DNA of 64,000 nt from positions 1-64,000 of the forward strand of contig DATJMX010000021.1 in the NCBI GenBank assembly GCA_035508495.1, read 5' to 3'. A model generated the notes under the pieces. The model saw nothing but the letters and a program-made list of their open reading frames with translations. It searched no databases and was not told the DNA's origin. This DNA comes from Candidatus Binataceae bacterium. Its GTDB lineage: Bacteria > Desulfobacterota > Binatia > Binatales > Binataceae. The position numbers were made by a program, and so were the translations under genes. Below are positions 8,915-17,434 of this stretch, piece after piece. How positions within the stretch are numbered: position 1 is the first letter of the stretch; each line of letters opens with the position of its first letter.

Positions 8915-8930
8915 TGGCATGGAGGTTGCG
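8915..8930 (+). promoter_or_regulatory. Sigma-54 promoter of the wza EPS operon
   Basis: TGGCATGGAGGTTGCG matches the -24/-12 consensus with only C-to-T in the -24 box and the final W changed. GG and GC are 10 bases apart. The predicted start is near 8941, 54 nt before the ATG at 8995. It would drive the long plus-strand EPS operon. Confidence 0.75.
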
Positions 8931-8994
8931 CTAGTCGAGCGTGCAACAACGGCTAAGTACTCGTGTGTTCGGAAACTTCTCGCGGGAGCCATTC

Positions 8995-9774
8995 ATGCAA
9001 AGCTGGTGCGGCCTCGTTTCTATGAAGACTTTCACGCGAACACTTTGTGTATCGGCAACGATATCTCTTCTTTTCGGTTGCTCTTCGAGCGTGAAAAATG
9101 AGCGTGAAGAGTCTTCCGCCGCAGCGACGGCGCCCATGACGCCCGAACAATGTGAAGCGAACGGGCAAATAGTGCAGGCAGCCGCGCAAGACGATCGTTA
9201 CGTGATTCAGCGCGGTGATTCCCTCAGTGTCACCTCATATTTGAATAGCGAATTCAATCAGGACGTCATTGTTCGTCCCGATGGGCAAATCGCAATGACG
9301 CTGGTCGGTAATGTTGCGGCAGCAGGCCGGACTCCGCAGCAACTCGCCGACGATCTCGACAAAGACTACTCGCATGAACTTCGTAACCCTGACATCTCGG
9401 TGCTCGTCAAGAATATGCCGAGTCGCGAGGTTTACGTGGAAGGTCAAGTTTCAAAGCCCGGCAGTTTCCCGCTTGATCCGGGAATGACTGTGCTGCAAGC
9501 GGTGGCGGCCGCTGGCGGATTGACTGATCAGGCCGGCAAGAAGGCGGTGCTGATCCGTCGTGATGCATGCGGAGTTGCGCAAGGCATGCCGATCAACCTG
9601 GACAAAGCGATCAAAACTCCAGGCGAAGGTGAGGATACGGTACTGGCGACCCGCGATATCGTCGTCGTGCCACGCAGCGGGATCGCGAACTTCGATCTCT
9701 GGGTGAATCAGTACATTCGGCAGGTGCTGCCGGTCAATCCCTATATCGCAGCGACCGCACCCATGGCCTTCTAG
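8995..9774 (+). CDS. Wza-type polysaccharide export lipoprotein
   Basis: Outer-membrane or periplasmic exporter that forms the exit channel for capsule or EPS. The N-terminus is a lipoprotein signal ending SLLFGC|SSS. The poly-export domain follows (YVIQRGDSLSVTSYLN, VIVRPDGQIAMTLVG, AAGRTPQQLADDL), then one SLBB beta-grasp domain (REVYVEGQVSKPGSFPL, MTVLQAVAAAGGLTD). At about 260 residues it is shorter than E. coli Wza (379), like other single-SLBB members. ATG 8995 is chosen because GGGAG lies at 8984-8988; ATG 9022 would give a cleaner signal peptide but lacks a ribosome site. First gene of the EPS operon, 24 bp before the Wzz-like gene. Confidence 0.92.
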   Translation: MQSWCGLVSMKTFTRTLCVSATISLLFGCSSSVKNEREESSAAATAPMTPEQCEANGQIVQAAAQDDRYVIQRGDSLSVTSYLNSEFNQDVIVRPDGQIAMTLVGNVAAAGRTPQQLADDLDKDYSHELRNPDISVLVKNMPSREVYVEGQVSKPGSFPLDPGMTVLQAVAAAGGLTDQAGKKAVLIRRDACGVAQGMPINLDKAIKTPGEGEDTVLATRDIVVVPRSGIANFDLWVNQYIRQVLPVNPYIAATAPMAF

Positions 9775-9798
9775 CTCTCAAACCTAAGAGACACGGCA

Positions 9799-11319
9799 AT
9801 GATGAACAGACCTATCGAATATTGGCTGGAACTCGTGTATCGCCGTCGCGTTCGGGTGGCGACCGTTGCGGGAATCGTTTTCGGCATCGTCATGCTTGCG
9901 ACGATTTTCTGGCCGCCGACCTATCAATCAAACGCGTCTATCCTGGTGCAGGATAACCGTGCGCAGTTCCTGGTCTCGCCGGATCTTGAGCAGGGCGAGT
10001 CTGCGGACCGTCCTGCGGTGGTGTCCAATCCAGTAACTGAAGAGGACCTTAATTCCGAAAAGGAGCTGCTCACGAGTGAGTATCTCGTAAGGCAAGCTAT
10101 CGCTGGTCTAAAGGAACCCGCCAAGTATGACGGACCTGGCGCCACGGCTCTTAGCCTGGCGAGCGGGATGCTGTCGATACCGGGCAAAAGCTATCGTGCT
10201 CTTCACGATGCGCCATCGATGACCGCGAACGACCGCTGGGTCTTCGACCTGATACAACATCTTGACGCCGACCTCGTGAAGCGATCGAACGTGCTCGAAG
10301 TCAGCTTCAAAGCTCACGATCCGGCGTGGTCGCAACAATTCCTGACACTGCTTATCGCGAAGTACGAAGAAGTTCACGCTCGAATCTCACACGACCCGGA
10401 AGCGGAGAAGTTTTTCGAGCAGCAGGCGAAGTTGCTTCAGGACAAGCTTGCCGCATCAGAAGAGCAGCTCCGGACCTTCCAGCTGAAAACGGGAATCAGT
10501 GACATCGATCAGCAACGCCAGGCGCTCATCGGGCGTCTCTCCGACCTTCAACTGGAATACAGCAAGAACGATGCGGCACTGGCCTCGGCGCAGGAACAAA
10601 CGTCGGCCATTTCCGATCTACTCAAGAACACTCCCCAGCGAATCAACAAGGAAGTGAAGTCCGTGCAAGACTTGGCGCTCGCACAGTTGAAACCCCAAGT
10701 AATGCAACTAAGAACCGAACGGGCGGAACTGCTGAGCCGATATCAGCCCAATAGCCAGAGGATTCAAGAAATCAACGCCAAGCTCGACGCGGCGCAGAAA
10801 ATTCTCGATCAGGAAAACCATCTGGAAGTCAGCGAGAGCAGCACCGATCTCAACCCCATCTGGGTGACCGAAGCGTCGGACCTTTCGCAAAGCAAATCCA
10901 ACACGGCGGCCCTGGCAGCGACTCAGAAGCAATACGGTCAAGAGATCGAAAACAGCAAGAAACGGCTCGACTACCTGGTAGAGAACGAAACTGAGGACAA
11001 CCGACTGGAACGCCAGGTAGCCGCGGACAAAGAAGCCTATATGTCTTATGTAAAGAAGACCGAGGAGGCTCGAGCGGCCGGCGCTCTGAACAGCAGCAAG
11101 ATTCTGAACGTGAGTATCGCGCAGCCGCCGAACCGGCCCGTGCGCCCCGTGTTTCCCATCCTGTGGCTCAATCTAATCGCGGGCGCCGTTGTCGCGCTGG
11201 CATTAGGAGTAGGCGCAGCTGAGTTCGACGAGCGATACGACCCGCATATTTATTCGCCTGCGACTGTTGAAAAGGAAAGTGGCTTGCCTGTGATCGCATT
11301 GTTGGCCGATCAGCGTTAG
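9799..11319 (+). CDS. Wzz / GumC-type polysaccharide co-polymerase (chain-length determinant)
   Basis: 506 residues with an N-terminal membrane segment (RVATVAGIVFGIVMLATIFW), a long periplasmic region rich in coiled coil (about 205-430, many Gln, Lys and Glu heptads) and a C-terminal PxxP plus membrane segment (RPVRPVFPILWLNLIAG..VALALGVGAAE). This is the topology of the Wzz/GumC PCP-2a family, which sets chain length and links the inner-membrane polymerase to the Wza exporter. No cytoplasmic kinase domain is fused; the kinase-like partner is a separate gene two positions downstream. PNRPVRPVFP matches the conserved proline motif before the second membrane helix. Two adjacent ATGs (9799, 9802) are possible starts. 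Confidence 0.92.
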   Translation: MMNRPIEYWLELVYRRRVRVATVAGIVFGIVMLATIFWPPTYQSNASILVQDNRAQFLVSPDLEQGESADRPAVVSNPVTEEDLNSEKELLTSEYLVRQAIAGLKEPAKYDGPGATALSLASGMLSIPGKSYRALHDAPSMTANDRWVFDLIQHLDADLVKRSNVLEVSFKAHDPAWSQQFLTLLIAKYEEVHARISHDPEAEKFFEQQAKLLQDKLAASEEQLRTFQLKTGISDIDQQRQALIGRLSDLQLEYSKNDAALASAQEQTSAISDLLKNTPQRINKEVKSVQDLALAQLKPQVMQLRTERAELLSRYQPNSQRIQEINAKLDAAQKILDQENHLEVSESSTDLNPIWVTEASDLSQSKSNTAALAATQKQYGQEIENSKKRLDYLVENETEDNRLERQVAADKEAYMSYVKKTEEARAAGALNSSKILNVSIAQPPNRPVRPVFPILWLNLIAGAVVALALGVGAAEFDERYDPHIYSPATVEKESGLPVIALLADQR

Positions 11320-11338
11320 GTCGGAGTGAAACACGAAA

Positions 11339-12292
11339 ATGTACTATAGACATTTCGGCCTTACCAGGCCTCCTTTTGAGTTCGGTATCAGGCCGGGCAG
11401 AATTTACGAAGGCCGCGAACAGCGCGAAGCGACCGCGGCGATTTCGTGGGGACTGCTCCACGAACCGAGCGGTTACACGCTGCTGGTAGGAGTGCCGGGC
11501 ACCGGAAAAACCACCTTAATCAATGCCGTTCTCGCGGAGCATCATCAGCTCAGAGCTGCTTACCTGAGCTATCCCAAAGCGGAACCGCTCGAGATATTTC
11601 GCAACGCCCTAACGCAGCTCGGCAGCAGGGCAAGTCAGCTTTCAAAGTACGATTGTGTTGAAGCCTTCCGCAACTGCCTGAAGTCTCTGCGCGGCGATGA
11701 GCGATTGGCCCTAATCTTCGATGAAGCACAGGCGCTGAGCCCATTGTTATTCGAGGAACTCAGGCTACTAGTAAATTGCGCGTCGTTAGGCGAACGACGG
11801 ATGCAGATCGTATTCGTTGGACAGCCTTCAATCCTAAAACGCCTCGAAGCGCCGATGCTCCGTCAACTGAATGAACGAATCGGCGCGCGCGTACTTCTCC
11901 GTCCGATGCCAAACAGTGACGCGCACGAGTACATCGAGCACAGACTTCGCGCCTGCAACGGAGCGGTGAGCAAAGTCTTTGCGCGCAAGGCCCTCGATAT
12001 GATCGTGCAGAACAGTCGAGGAATCCCGCGCAAGCTGAATCTACTTTGCCACAACGCAATGCTGAGCGCATACGCTGACGGCATGAAGCAGGTCAATGCA
12101 TCCACAGTGAGCAAGGTGATTAGTGAATTTCAAAATTTGCTGGGTGCGGCGAGCGATTCTCCGGCGGAGATACGGCCGCCTGTATGGCGTCGATTCCTGA
12201 AGTTCGGCGCTGCCGCGATGTTGTTCTCGTCAATAGGAATCGAGAAAGGGCTTCTGCAAGAGGCGTCCCGGACGATATCCCGTCACGTGTAG
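11339..12292 (+). CDS. ExeA/GspA-type AAA ATPase of the EPS locus
   Basis: 317 residues. The N-terminal MYYRHFGLTRPPFEFG is the signature start of the ExeA/GspA-like ATPases found in general secretion and in exosortase-associated EPS loci. Walker A is GVPGTGKTT (about residue 57), Walker B is LALIFDEAQAL, and there is an arginine-rich sensor region (RGIPRKLNLLCHNAML). A weakly hydrophobic C-terminal segment (FLKFGAAAMLFSSIGI) may anchor it to the membrane. It lies between wzz and the BY-kinase-like gene, the usual position in XrtA-type EPS clusters, although no exosortase is visible here. The role is inferred as energising or organising the export complex. Confidence 0.85.
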   Translation: MYYRHFGLTRPPFEFGIRPGRIYEGREQREATAAISWGLLHEPSGYTLLVGVPGTGKTTLINAVLAEHHQLRAAYLSYPKAEPLEIFRNALTQLGSRASQLSKYDCVEAFRNCLKSLRGDERLALIFDEAQALSPLLFEELRLLVNCASLGERRMQIVFVGQPSILKRLEAPMLRQLNERIGARVLLRPMPNSDAHEYIEHRLRACNGAVSKVFARKALDMIVQNSRGIPRKLNLLCHNAMLSAYADGMKQVNASTVSKVISEFQNLLGAASDSPAEIRPPVWRRFLKFGAAAMLFSSIGIEKGLLQEASRTISRHV

Positions 12293-12399
12293 GTTCGTAC
12301 AGAGATGGCATCGATCTTGAACCAACATAACCAGCCGTTTTCACTACCTATTGCAAGGCTGTCCAACGGTTCGCAACTGAGTAAGGAGCACTGAGGATC

Positions 12400-13176
12400 G
12401 TGGGAAGATACGCGGATACAATGGCGCGGCTTGCCAAAGAGTCCGACCAAAACGTCATCCCGCTATACGGACGGGATTCGCACGCTCGAGCAAGGGAGGA
12501 AGAAGTTGTAGCCGAAAGTGCGGCTTTGATCCCACTACCGACGCTACCCGAAGTACCGGATTCAATGGCCAAGCTGGAAGCGCTTCGAGCAATCAGCGAG
12601 CGACTGGCGCCGATCGCGGTGGTTGATAGAAGTCTGAGATTGGCCGTGGCTGGTTGCAGGCGTGGTGACGGTGTCTCGTGTGTTGCCGCAGCCTTGGCGT
12701 TGGACCTGAGTCAAAGACTGTCGCTCAAAACCGTTTTGGTCGATGCCCACATACGTCATCCGTCGCTGCACCGAGTGTTTTGTGTACGACGCGAGCGCCC
12801 CGCAGCGGAGCTCATTCTGGAGGGTACTCTGCAGATCCGGGGTGCAGGGTGGCCGCGACTCGATCTCGCAACTTGCTATGTCGGTGATGACGAACGTCAA
12901 ACGACCGCTGTAGTGGCAGACTTCGAGTCCCTCTTTCCGGAGTACCAGGCGGTCGTAATCGATATGGGCGTTCCGAGATTGGATGCTCGGATGCTGCCTT
13001 TGGTTCGCTCGTCCGACCCGGTTCTGCTCGTTGTCAGGTATGGGATAACCGAGCGCAAGGAGCTTTCAACCACAAGTGTCGCTCTGCGGGCGGCGAACCG
13101 ATCGCTGGCCGGAGTGATCGTAAACGGAACGGCCGAGAGTGCTCAAAGATCGTTTAGAGGATCTTTTCTGTCATGA
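12400..13176 (+). CDS. BY-kinase-like (CpsD/Wzc-type) ATPase with degenerate P-loop
   Basis: 258 residues with the MinD-like fold of bacterial tyrosine kinases that regulate EPS assembly. The Walker A' motif is recognisable (KTVLVDAHIRHPSLHRVF, cf. VLLIDADLRRPxxH), and so is Walker B (AVVIDMGVP). The Walker A reads AGCRRGDGVSCVA, with Val at residue 92 where the family has the invariant P-loop Lys (GEGKS). No tyrosine cluster follows at the C-terminus, which ends FRGSFLS. The protein is therefore probably a non-kinase scaffold or a very divergent member. The start is a GTG at 12400; an ATG at 12421 is an alternative. The stop overlaps the next gene by 4 bp (ATGA). Confidence 0.75.
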   Translation: MGRYADTMARLAKESDQNVIPLYGRDSHARAREEEVVAESAALIPLPTLPEVPDSMAKLEALRAISERLAPIAVVDRSLRLAVAGCRRGDGVSCVAAALALDLSQRLSLKTVLVDAHIRHPSLHRVFCVRRERPAAELILEGTLQIRGAGWPRLDLATCYVGDDERQTTAVVADFESLFPEYQAVVIDMGVPRLDARMLPLVRSSDPVLLVVRYGITERKELSTTSVALRAANRSLAGVIVNGTAESAQRSFRGSFLS

Positions 13177-14273
13177 ATCAAAATTCAATGGGTCTGTACT
13201 CCAGTACATTTCCACTTCGGCAAGCTAAGATCGCGCCGCGTCAGACTCTGCGAGGGATTGCAGTGGTCGGTCTAGGATACTGGGGCCCGAACTGGATCCG
13301 TAACCTTTCGCAGTTACACCGGGCCGATAGGATCGTCGCATGTGATCTCGATGACGGTCGGCGAGAGCGTATCGCCGGTATGTTTCCCAACGTGGAAACC
13401 TGTGCGCGACTCGACGACTTACTCACTGATCCTGAGATCGAAGCTGCGGTTCTGGCTACGCCGGTGAGCACTCACTATCCCATCGCGCGAAAACTCCTGG
13501 ATGCCGGCAAATCCGTGCTCATTGAAAAGCCATTGGCCACTACTCGCGAAGAAGGCGAAAAGTTGGCGACGATCGCGCAGAAGAACGGCCTTGTGCTGAT
13601 GGTCGGACACACATTCGAATACAGCTCACCAGTGTTAAAGCTGGCGGATCTTATCTCTGGCGGAGAACTGGGCGAGATCTTCTACATCACCTCAGTACGA
13701 GCAAACCTCGGGCTCTTTCAACGCGATGTAAACGTGGTGTGGGATCTTGCGACTCACGATATCTCAATCATCCTGATGCTTCTCGGCCGAACGCCCGAAG
13801 CCGTCAGTTGTCAGGCTCGGAGCCACTATCGCCAGGGCGTCGAAGACGTCGCCATGTTGGAGCTCCACTTCAGCAGTAACCTAATCGCTTTTGTTCACGT
13901 CAGCTGGCTGGATCCGGTGAAAGTTCGTCGAATGACGATAGTCGGTTCTCGCAAGATGCTCGTCTACGATGACACCGACTCCCATGAGAAGGTCCGCGTC
14001 TATGACAAAGGTGTTTCCGTGGAGCGATATTACGATTCTTACTCCGAATTCAATCTCTCATATCGCTACGGAGACGTACACAGTCCTCGGATAGAGGAGG
14101 TGGAGCCGCTCAAGGTTGAATGCGAACACTTCGTTGATTGCGTGCTCAACGAAGCCCAACCCAGAACCGATGGTGTGGTCGGCATTAGAGTCGTTAATGT
14201 ACTGGAAGCCGCCGAGCGCTCGCTGAAGTCAGGTGGCGCGCTAGTCAAAGTCGAAAGGCCCTTCGCAAACTAA
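13173..14273 (+). CDS. Gfo/Idh/MocA oxidoreductase, WbpB/WlbA-like nucleotide-sugar dehydrogenase
   Basis: 366 residues. The NAD-binding Rossmann motif is VVGLGYWGPNWIRNL, followed by the EKPLATTREEG motif with the conserved Lys and by WDLATHDISIILMLLGR, which carries the family's catalytic His region. Directly downstream are a hexapeptide N-acetyltransferase and a DegT-type aminotransferase. The order dehydrogenase, acetyltransferase, aminotransferase is that of wbpB-wbpD-wbpE in Pseudomonas, where UDP-GlcNAcA is oxidised at C3, aminated and acetylated to a 2,3-diacetamido uronic acid. This makes WbpB-like C3 oxidation the best proposal, but the exact sugar is inference. Confidence 0.85.
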   Translation: MNQNSMGLYSSTFPLRQAKIAPRQTLRGIAVVGLGYWGPNWIRNLSQLHRADRIVACDLDDGRRERIAGMFPNVETCARLDDLLTDPEIEAAVLATPVSTHYPIARKLLDAGKSVLIEKPLATTREEGEKLATIAQKNGLVLMVGHTFEYSSPVLKLADLISGGELGEIFYITSVRANLGLFQRDVNVVWDLATHDISIILMLLGRTPEAVSCQARSHYRQGVEDVAMLELHFSSNLIAFVHVSWLDPVKVRRMTIVGSRKMLVYDDTDSHEKVRVYDKGVSVERYYDSYSEFNLSYRYGDVHSPRIEEVEPLKVECEHFVDCVLNEAQPRTDGVVGIRVVNVLEAAERSLKSGGALVKVERPFAN

Positions 14274-14275
14274 TT

Positions 14276-14773
14276 ATGCGGGAAACCAAGCAATCTTATA
14301 CTTGCATATCCGACGATGTCGTTCTTGAGGAAGGCGTGCGGTTGGCTCCCTTCGTGAACCTGTACGGGTGCCAAATAGGGAAAGGAACTCGCATCGGAGC
14401 ATTCGTGGAAATACAGCGCGATGCGATCGTAGGGAAGCGGTGCAAAATATCGAGCCACACCTTCATCTGCTCAGGTGTGACTATTGAAGACGAGGTGTTT
14501 GTTGGGCACGGAGTGGTATTCATTAACGATCGTCGTCCACGCGCCGCAACCGAGAATGGTATGCCGAAGGGCGAAGCCGATTGGCTCATGGAGCGAACGA
14601 TCGTGCGTAAAGGAGCGTCACTGGGCAGCGGTGCCGTCGTCCTGTGCGGAGTCGAGATCGGCGCGGGTGCGATGATCGGAGCGGGAGCAATAGTGACTAA
14701 AGATGTGCCGGCACTGGCAGTAGTAAGTGGTGAGCCCGCACGGATGCGTTACATCCTGGACCAAAAGCACTGA
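14276..14773 (+). CDS. Left-handed beta-helix (hexapeptide) N-acetyltransferase, WbpD-like
   Basis: 165 residues composed almost wholly of hexapeptide repeats ([LIV]-G-x4) from residue 20 on: VLEEGVRLAPFV, GCQIGKGTRIGAFVEIQ, DAIVGKRCKISSHTFI, and C-terminal GASLGSGAVVLCGVEIGAGAMIGAGAIVTKDV. VFINDRRPRA occurs in many WbpD/WlbB sugar acetyltransferases. The start is two bases after the dehydrogenase stop, and the aminotransferase follows 20 bp later. Probable reaction: acetyl-CoA-dependent acetylation of the 3-amino group made by the aminotransferase. Confidence 0.88.
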   Translation: MRETKQSYTCISDDVVLEEGVRLAPFVNLYGCQIGKGTRIGAFVEIQRDAIVGKRCKISSHTFICSGVTIEDEVFVGHGVVFINDRRPRAATENGMPKGEADWLMERTIVRKGASLGSGAVVLCGVEIGAGAMIGAGAIVTKDVPALAVVSGEPARMRYILDQKH

Positions 14774-14793
14774 AACTAGAAAGGTATCGTAAG

Positions 14794-15987
14794 ATGATCA
14801 AATTCCTTGATTTGGCAGCTCAGAACGCGGAAATAATGCCTGAAGTTCAAGAGCGATTTGCAAAAATACACGAGTCCGCTTCGTATATTGACGGCCCGCC
14901 CGTTTCCGAGTTCGAAAAGGAGTTCGCCGCATTTTTGGGAGCTCGTCATGCGGTAGGCGTCGGCAGTGGTACCGACGCTCTTCGCCTTGCGCTGATGGCG
15001 ATAGGGGTAGGCGCAGGCGACGAAGTGATCACAGTGCCTTCGAGTTTTATTGCGACCGCTGCTGCGATTATCCAAACTGGCGCGACTGTGACGTTTGTCG
15101 ATATCGATCCGGAAACTGGATCGATGGACCCGCTCGCCCTGTCAGACTATCTGGCAGCGCGGAAGTTCAAATCCCCTAATGGTCCGCGGGCAATCGTGCC
15201 TGTTCATCTGTATGGGCTACCCGCCGGACTGTCGGAAGTTTGCGAAATCGGCCGCTTTCACGAGATTCCCGTCGTAGAGGATTCATGCCAGGCACACGGT
15301 TCCAGGATCAGGATGTCCACCGGTTGGAGGATGGCCGGGACGATCGGCGAAGCCGGCTGTTTCAGTTTTTATCCCGGCAAGAATCTCGGCGCATGGGGCG
15401 AAGCGGGAGCCGTAGTTACGAATGATCAAAGGGTGGCGGAGCGAGTTCTGCGGTTGCGAAATCACGGAAGAATGTCTCATTTCGCTCATCAGGAGTGCGG
15501 GTACAACGCGCGCCTCGATACTATGCAGGCCGCAGTGTTAAGCGCGAAGCTTAAGCGTCTCGATACCTGGAATGCTCGCCGCCGGGAACTGGCAGTCCTG
15601 TACAATAGCCATCTAAGCGGATCGGGAGTTGAGATTCCCTCAGAGACGAACGGCTTGGAATCGAACTATCACCTCTACGTAATTAGATCGACGCAGCGAG
15701 ACGCGATAAGGCAAGCGCTGCTTGCCGAAGGAATTGACTGCGGCATTCACTATCCGGTGCCACTGCCTCTACAGCCGGCACTCCGTTCTCTGAACTACGC
15801 GGTCGGTGATTTTCCGCGAAGCGAGCGATGGGCCGATTCGATTCTTTCGCTGCCGATGCATCCGCATATGACTGTCGAGCAAGTCGCCCAGGTCTCCAGC
15901 GTGGTGAAGGCTTGTATACGGCCAGAAGTAAAGTCGTCCGCCGACGCGAATAAAAACGCGGAGCGCGTCGAGTCAGCGACAGAGTAG
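14794..15987 (+). CDS. DegT/DnrJ/EryC1/StrS aminotransferase, WbpE-like
   Basis: A 397-residue PLP-dependent nucleotide-sugar aminotransferase. Family marks are FLDLAAQN at the N-terminus, AVGVGSGTDALRLAL, VVEDSCQAHGS and the Schiff-base Lys in SFYPGKNLGAWGEAGAV. C-terminal GIHYPVPLPLQPAL is also typical. Together with the two genes before it, it should complete C3 amination of a UDP-2-acetamido uronic acid. The last 25 or so residues, after ACIRPEVKS, are charged and poorly conserved in character. Confidence 0.93.
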   Translation: MIKFLDLAAQNAEIMPEVQERFAKIHESASYIDGPPVSEFEKEFAAFLGARHAVGVGSGTDALRLALMAIGVGAGDEVITVPSSFIATAAAIIQTGATVTFVDIDPETGSMDPLALSDYLAARKFKSPNGPRAIVPVHLYGLPAGLSEVCEIGRFHEIPVVEDSCQAHGSRIRMSTGWRMAGTIGEAGCFSFYPGKNLGAWGEAGAVVTNDQRVAERVLRLRNHGRMSHFAHQECGYNARLDTMQAAVLSAKLKRLDTWNARRRELAVLYNSHLSGSGVEIPSETNGLESNYHLYVIRSTQRDAIRQALLAEGIDCGIHYPVPLPLQPALRSLNYAVGDFPRSERWADSILSLPMHPHMTVEQVAQVSSVVKACIRPEVKSSADANKNAERVESATE

Positions 15988-15997
15988 TACGATAGCG

Positions 15998-17434
15998 ATG
16001 TTATCCGGAGAGCTGCGCAAACAGAAGTTGCTATTTGCATTCGGTGACGCAATTGCGCTGCTCACCGTGTTTGCGATGGCTTTGCGTCTTCATGATCCTT
16101 CACACTCTATCGCAAAGAGATTCTCAGAGGCGGGTACCGCCATAGAATTCCTGGGTGTGAGCGCAGTACTGGCGTTGTGGCTGGTAACCCTTCAGTGGAA
16201 CGACCTCTACCGTTTCAGAAATGGCGGGCCTCGAGAGTTCGTCGCGATTTTACTGGCTTGTTCAGAAGCCGCACTGCTAACATTGCTTGCGTTTTTCCTG
16301 TTCCATACCGGAATTGCGCGTATAACGGTCGCGTTGGCATGGGCGGGAAGCGCCTTCGCCGTTGCTGGTATGCGATCGCTCATGCGTGCGGCGATCGAAA
16401 AACTCTACGCGAACCCGAAGATAGCCGTCCCCTTGCTGCTCGTGGGATTTAACCCGGTTAGCACCTACCTTTGCGATCAGGTCCTCAATGAGTTGGGACC
16501 ATATGAACCGGTGGCATTTTTGGACGGTTCCACAGCCGAGCAAGAGTACAGAGGACTACCCGTCGATCGAATACCACAGACGTTTGAGCGCTTGGCATTG
16601 CGGTATCCTGGAGCGGAAGTGGCCATCGCACTGCCGGACAGCCCACGCGAAGAAATTGAGGAAATCGCGCGGCTCTGCGAGGATGCACGGCTTGATTGGT
16701 GGCTCGTTCCATGGCTGCTCCCGAGTCTCGCGCGTGGCGTGAAGGTCGAACAGATCGGAATTGTTCCACTAATCGGCCGGCGAGGAGCCCGAATTGAAGG
16801 GTTGAACTATGCAATCAAGCGTCTCTTCGATGCAACACTAGCGTCATTTCTGACTATTCTGACCGCGCCAGTGATGCTGATTGCTGGAATAGCCATTGTT
16901 CTTGATGATGGGTTTCCGGTGTTGTTTCGGCAGAAACGCATTGGCGTTCGTGGCGAACCGTTCGAGATGCTCAAGCTACGGACAATGCAAAGAAACTGCG
17001 ATGATAGCACCCATCGTGAGTTTGTTTCGTCGTGGATTCGAAACTCGCAGCGGATAACGGCTGCGCCTTCAGCAGGAAACGTAAAATATAAATTGACCAA
17101 TGATCCTCGGATCACCCGAATTGGCCGAATCCTGCGACGATTTAGCATCGATGAGCTCCCTCAGTTGCTGAATGTCATCCAGGGGCAGATGAGCTTGATC
17201 GGGCCCCGGCCTGGAACGCCTTACGAACTCGAGAACTATGAGAAATGGCATCGACGACGGCTTGATGCACCGCCAGGAATTACCGGTCTTTGGCAGGTAA
17301 GTGGCCGTAATGACTTGTCGTTCGACGAGATGGTACGGCTCGATGTCCAGTACCTCGAAGACTGGTCGCTGGTTGGAGATTTGAAGATTCTTGCTCGCAC
17401 TCTGCCCGCCCTGATTCGGGGATCCGGCGTATGA
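15998..17434 (+). CDS. Polyprenyl-phosphate sugar phosphotransferase (WbaP/WcaJ type, EPS initiation)
   Basis: 478 residues: four or so N-terminal membrane helices, a central nucleotide-binding-like domain (IAVPLLLVGFNPVSTYLC), a further membrane segment (LASFLTILTAPVMLIAGIAI) and the cytoplasmic bacterial sugar transferase domain. The latter shows KRLFDATL, FRQKRIGVRGEPFEMLKLRTM, DPRITRIGRILRRFSIDELPQ, IGPRPGTPYE and GITGLWQVSGRNDLSF. It transfers the first sugar-1-phosphate of the repeat unit to undecaprenyl phosphate. The stop overlaps the flippase start (ATGA), placing initiation and flipping in one translational unit. Confidence 0.94.
   Translation: MLSGELRKQKLLFAFGDAIALLTVFAMALRLHDPSHSIAKRFSEAGTAIEFLGVSAVLALWLVTLQWNDLYRFRNGGPREFVAILLACSEAALLTLLAFFLFHTGIARITVALAWAGSAFAVAGMRSLMRAAIEKLYANPKIAVPLLLVGFNPVSTYLCDQVLNELGPYEPVAFLDGSTAEQEYRGLPVDRIPQTFERLALRYPGAEVAIALPDSPREEIEEIARLCEDARLDWWLVPWLLPSLARGVKVEQIGIVPLIGRRGARIEGLNYAIKRLFDATLASFLTILTAPVMLIAGIAIVLDDGFPVLFRQKRIGVRGEPFEMLKLRTMQRNCDDSTHREFVSSWIRNSQRITAAPSAGNVKYKLTNDPRITRIGRILRRFSIDELPQLLNVIQGQMSLIGPRPGTPYELENYEKWHRRRLDAPPGITGLWQVSGRNDLSFDEMVRLDVQYLEDWSLVGDLKILARTLPALIRGSGV

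Noticed and set aside
12306..12321. Sigma-54-like TGGCATCGATCTTGAA before the BY-kinase-like gene
   Set aside because: The -12 element reads TTGA, losing the essential GC.
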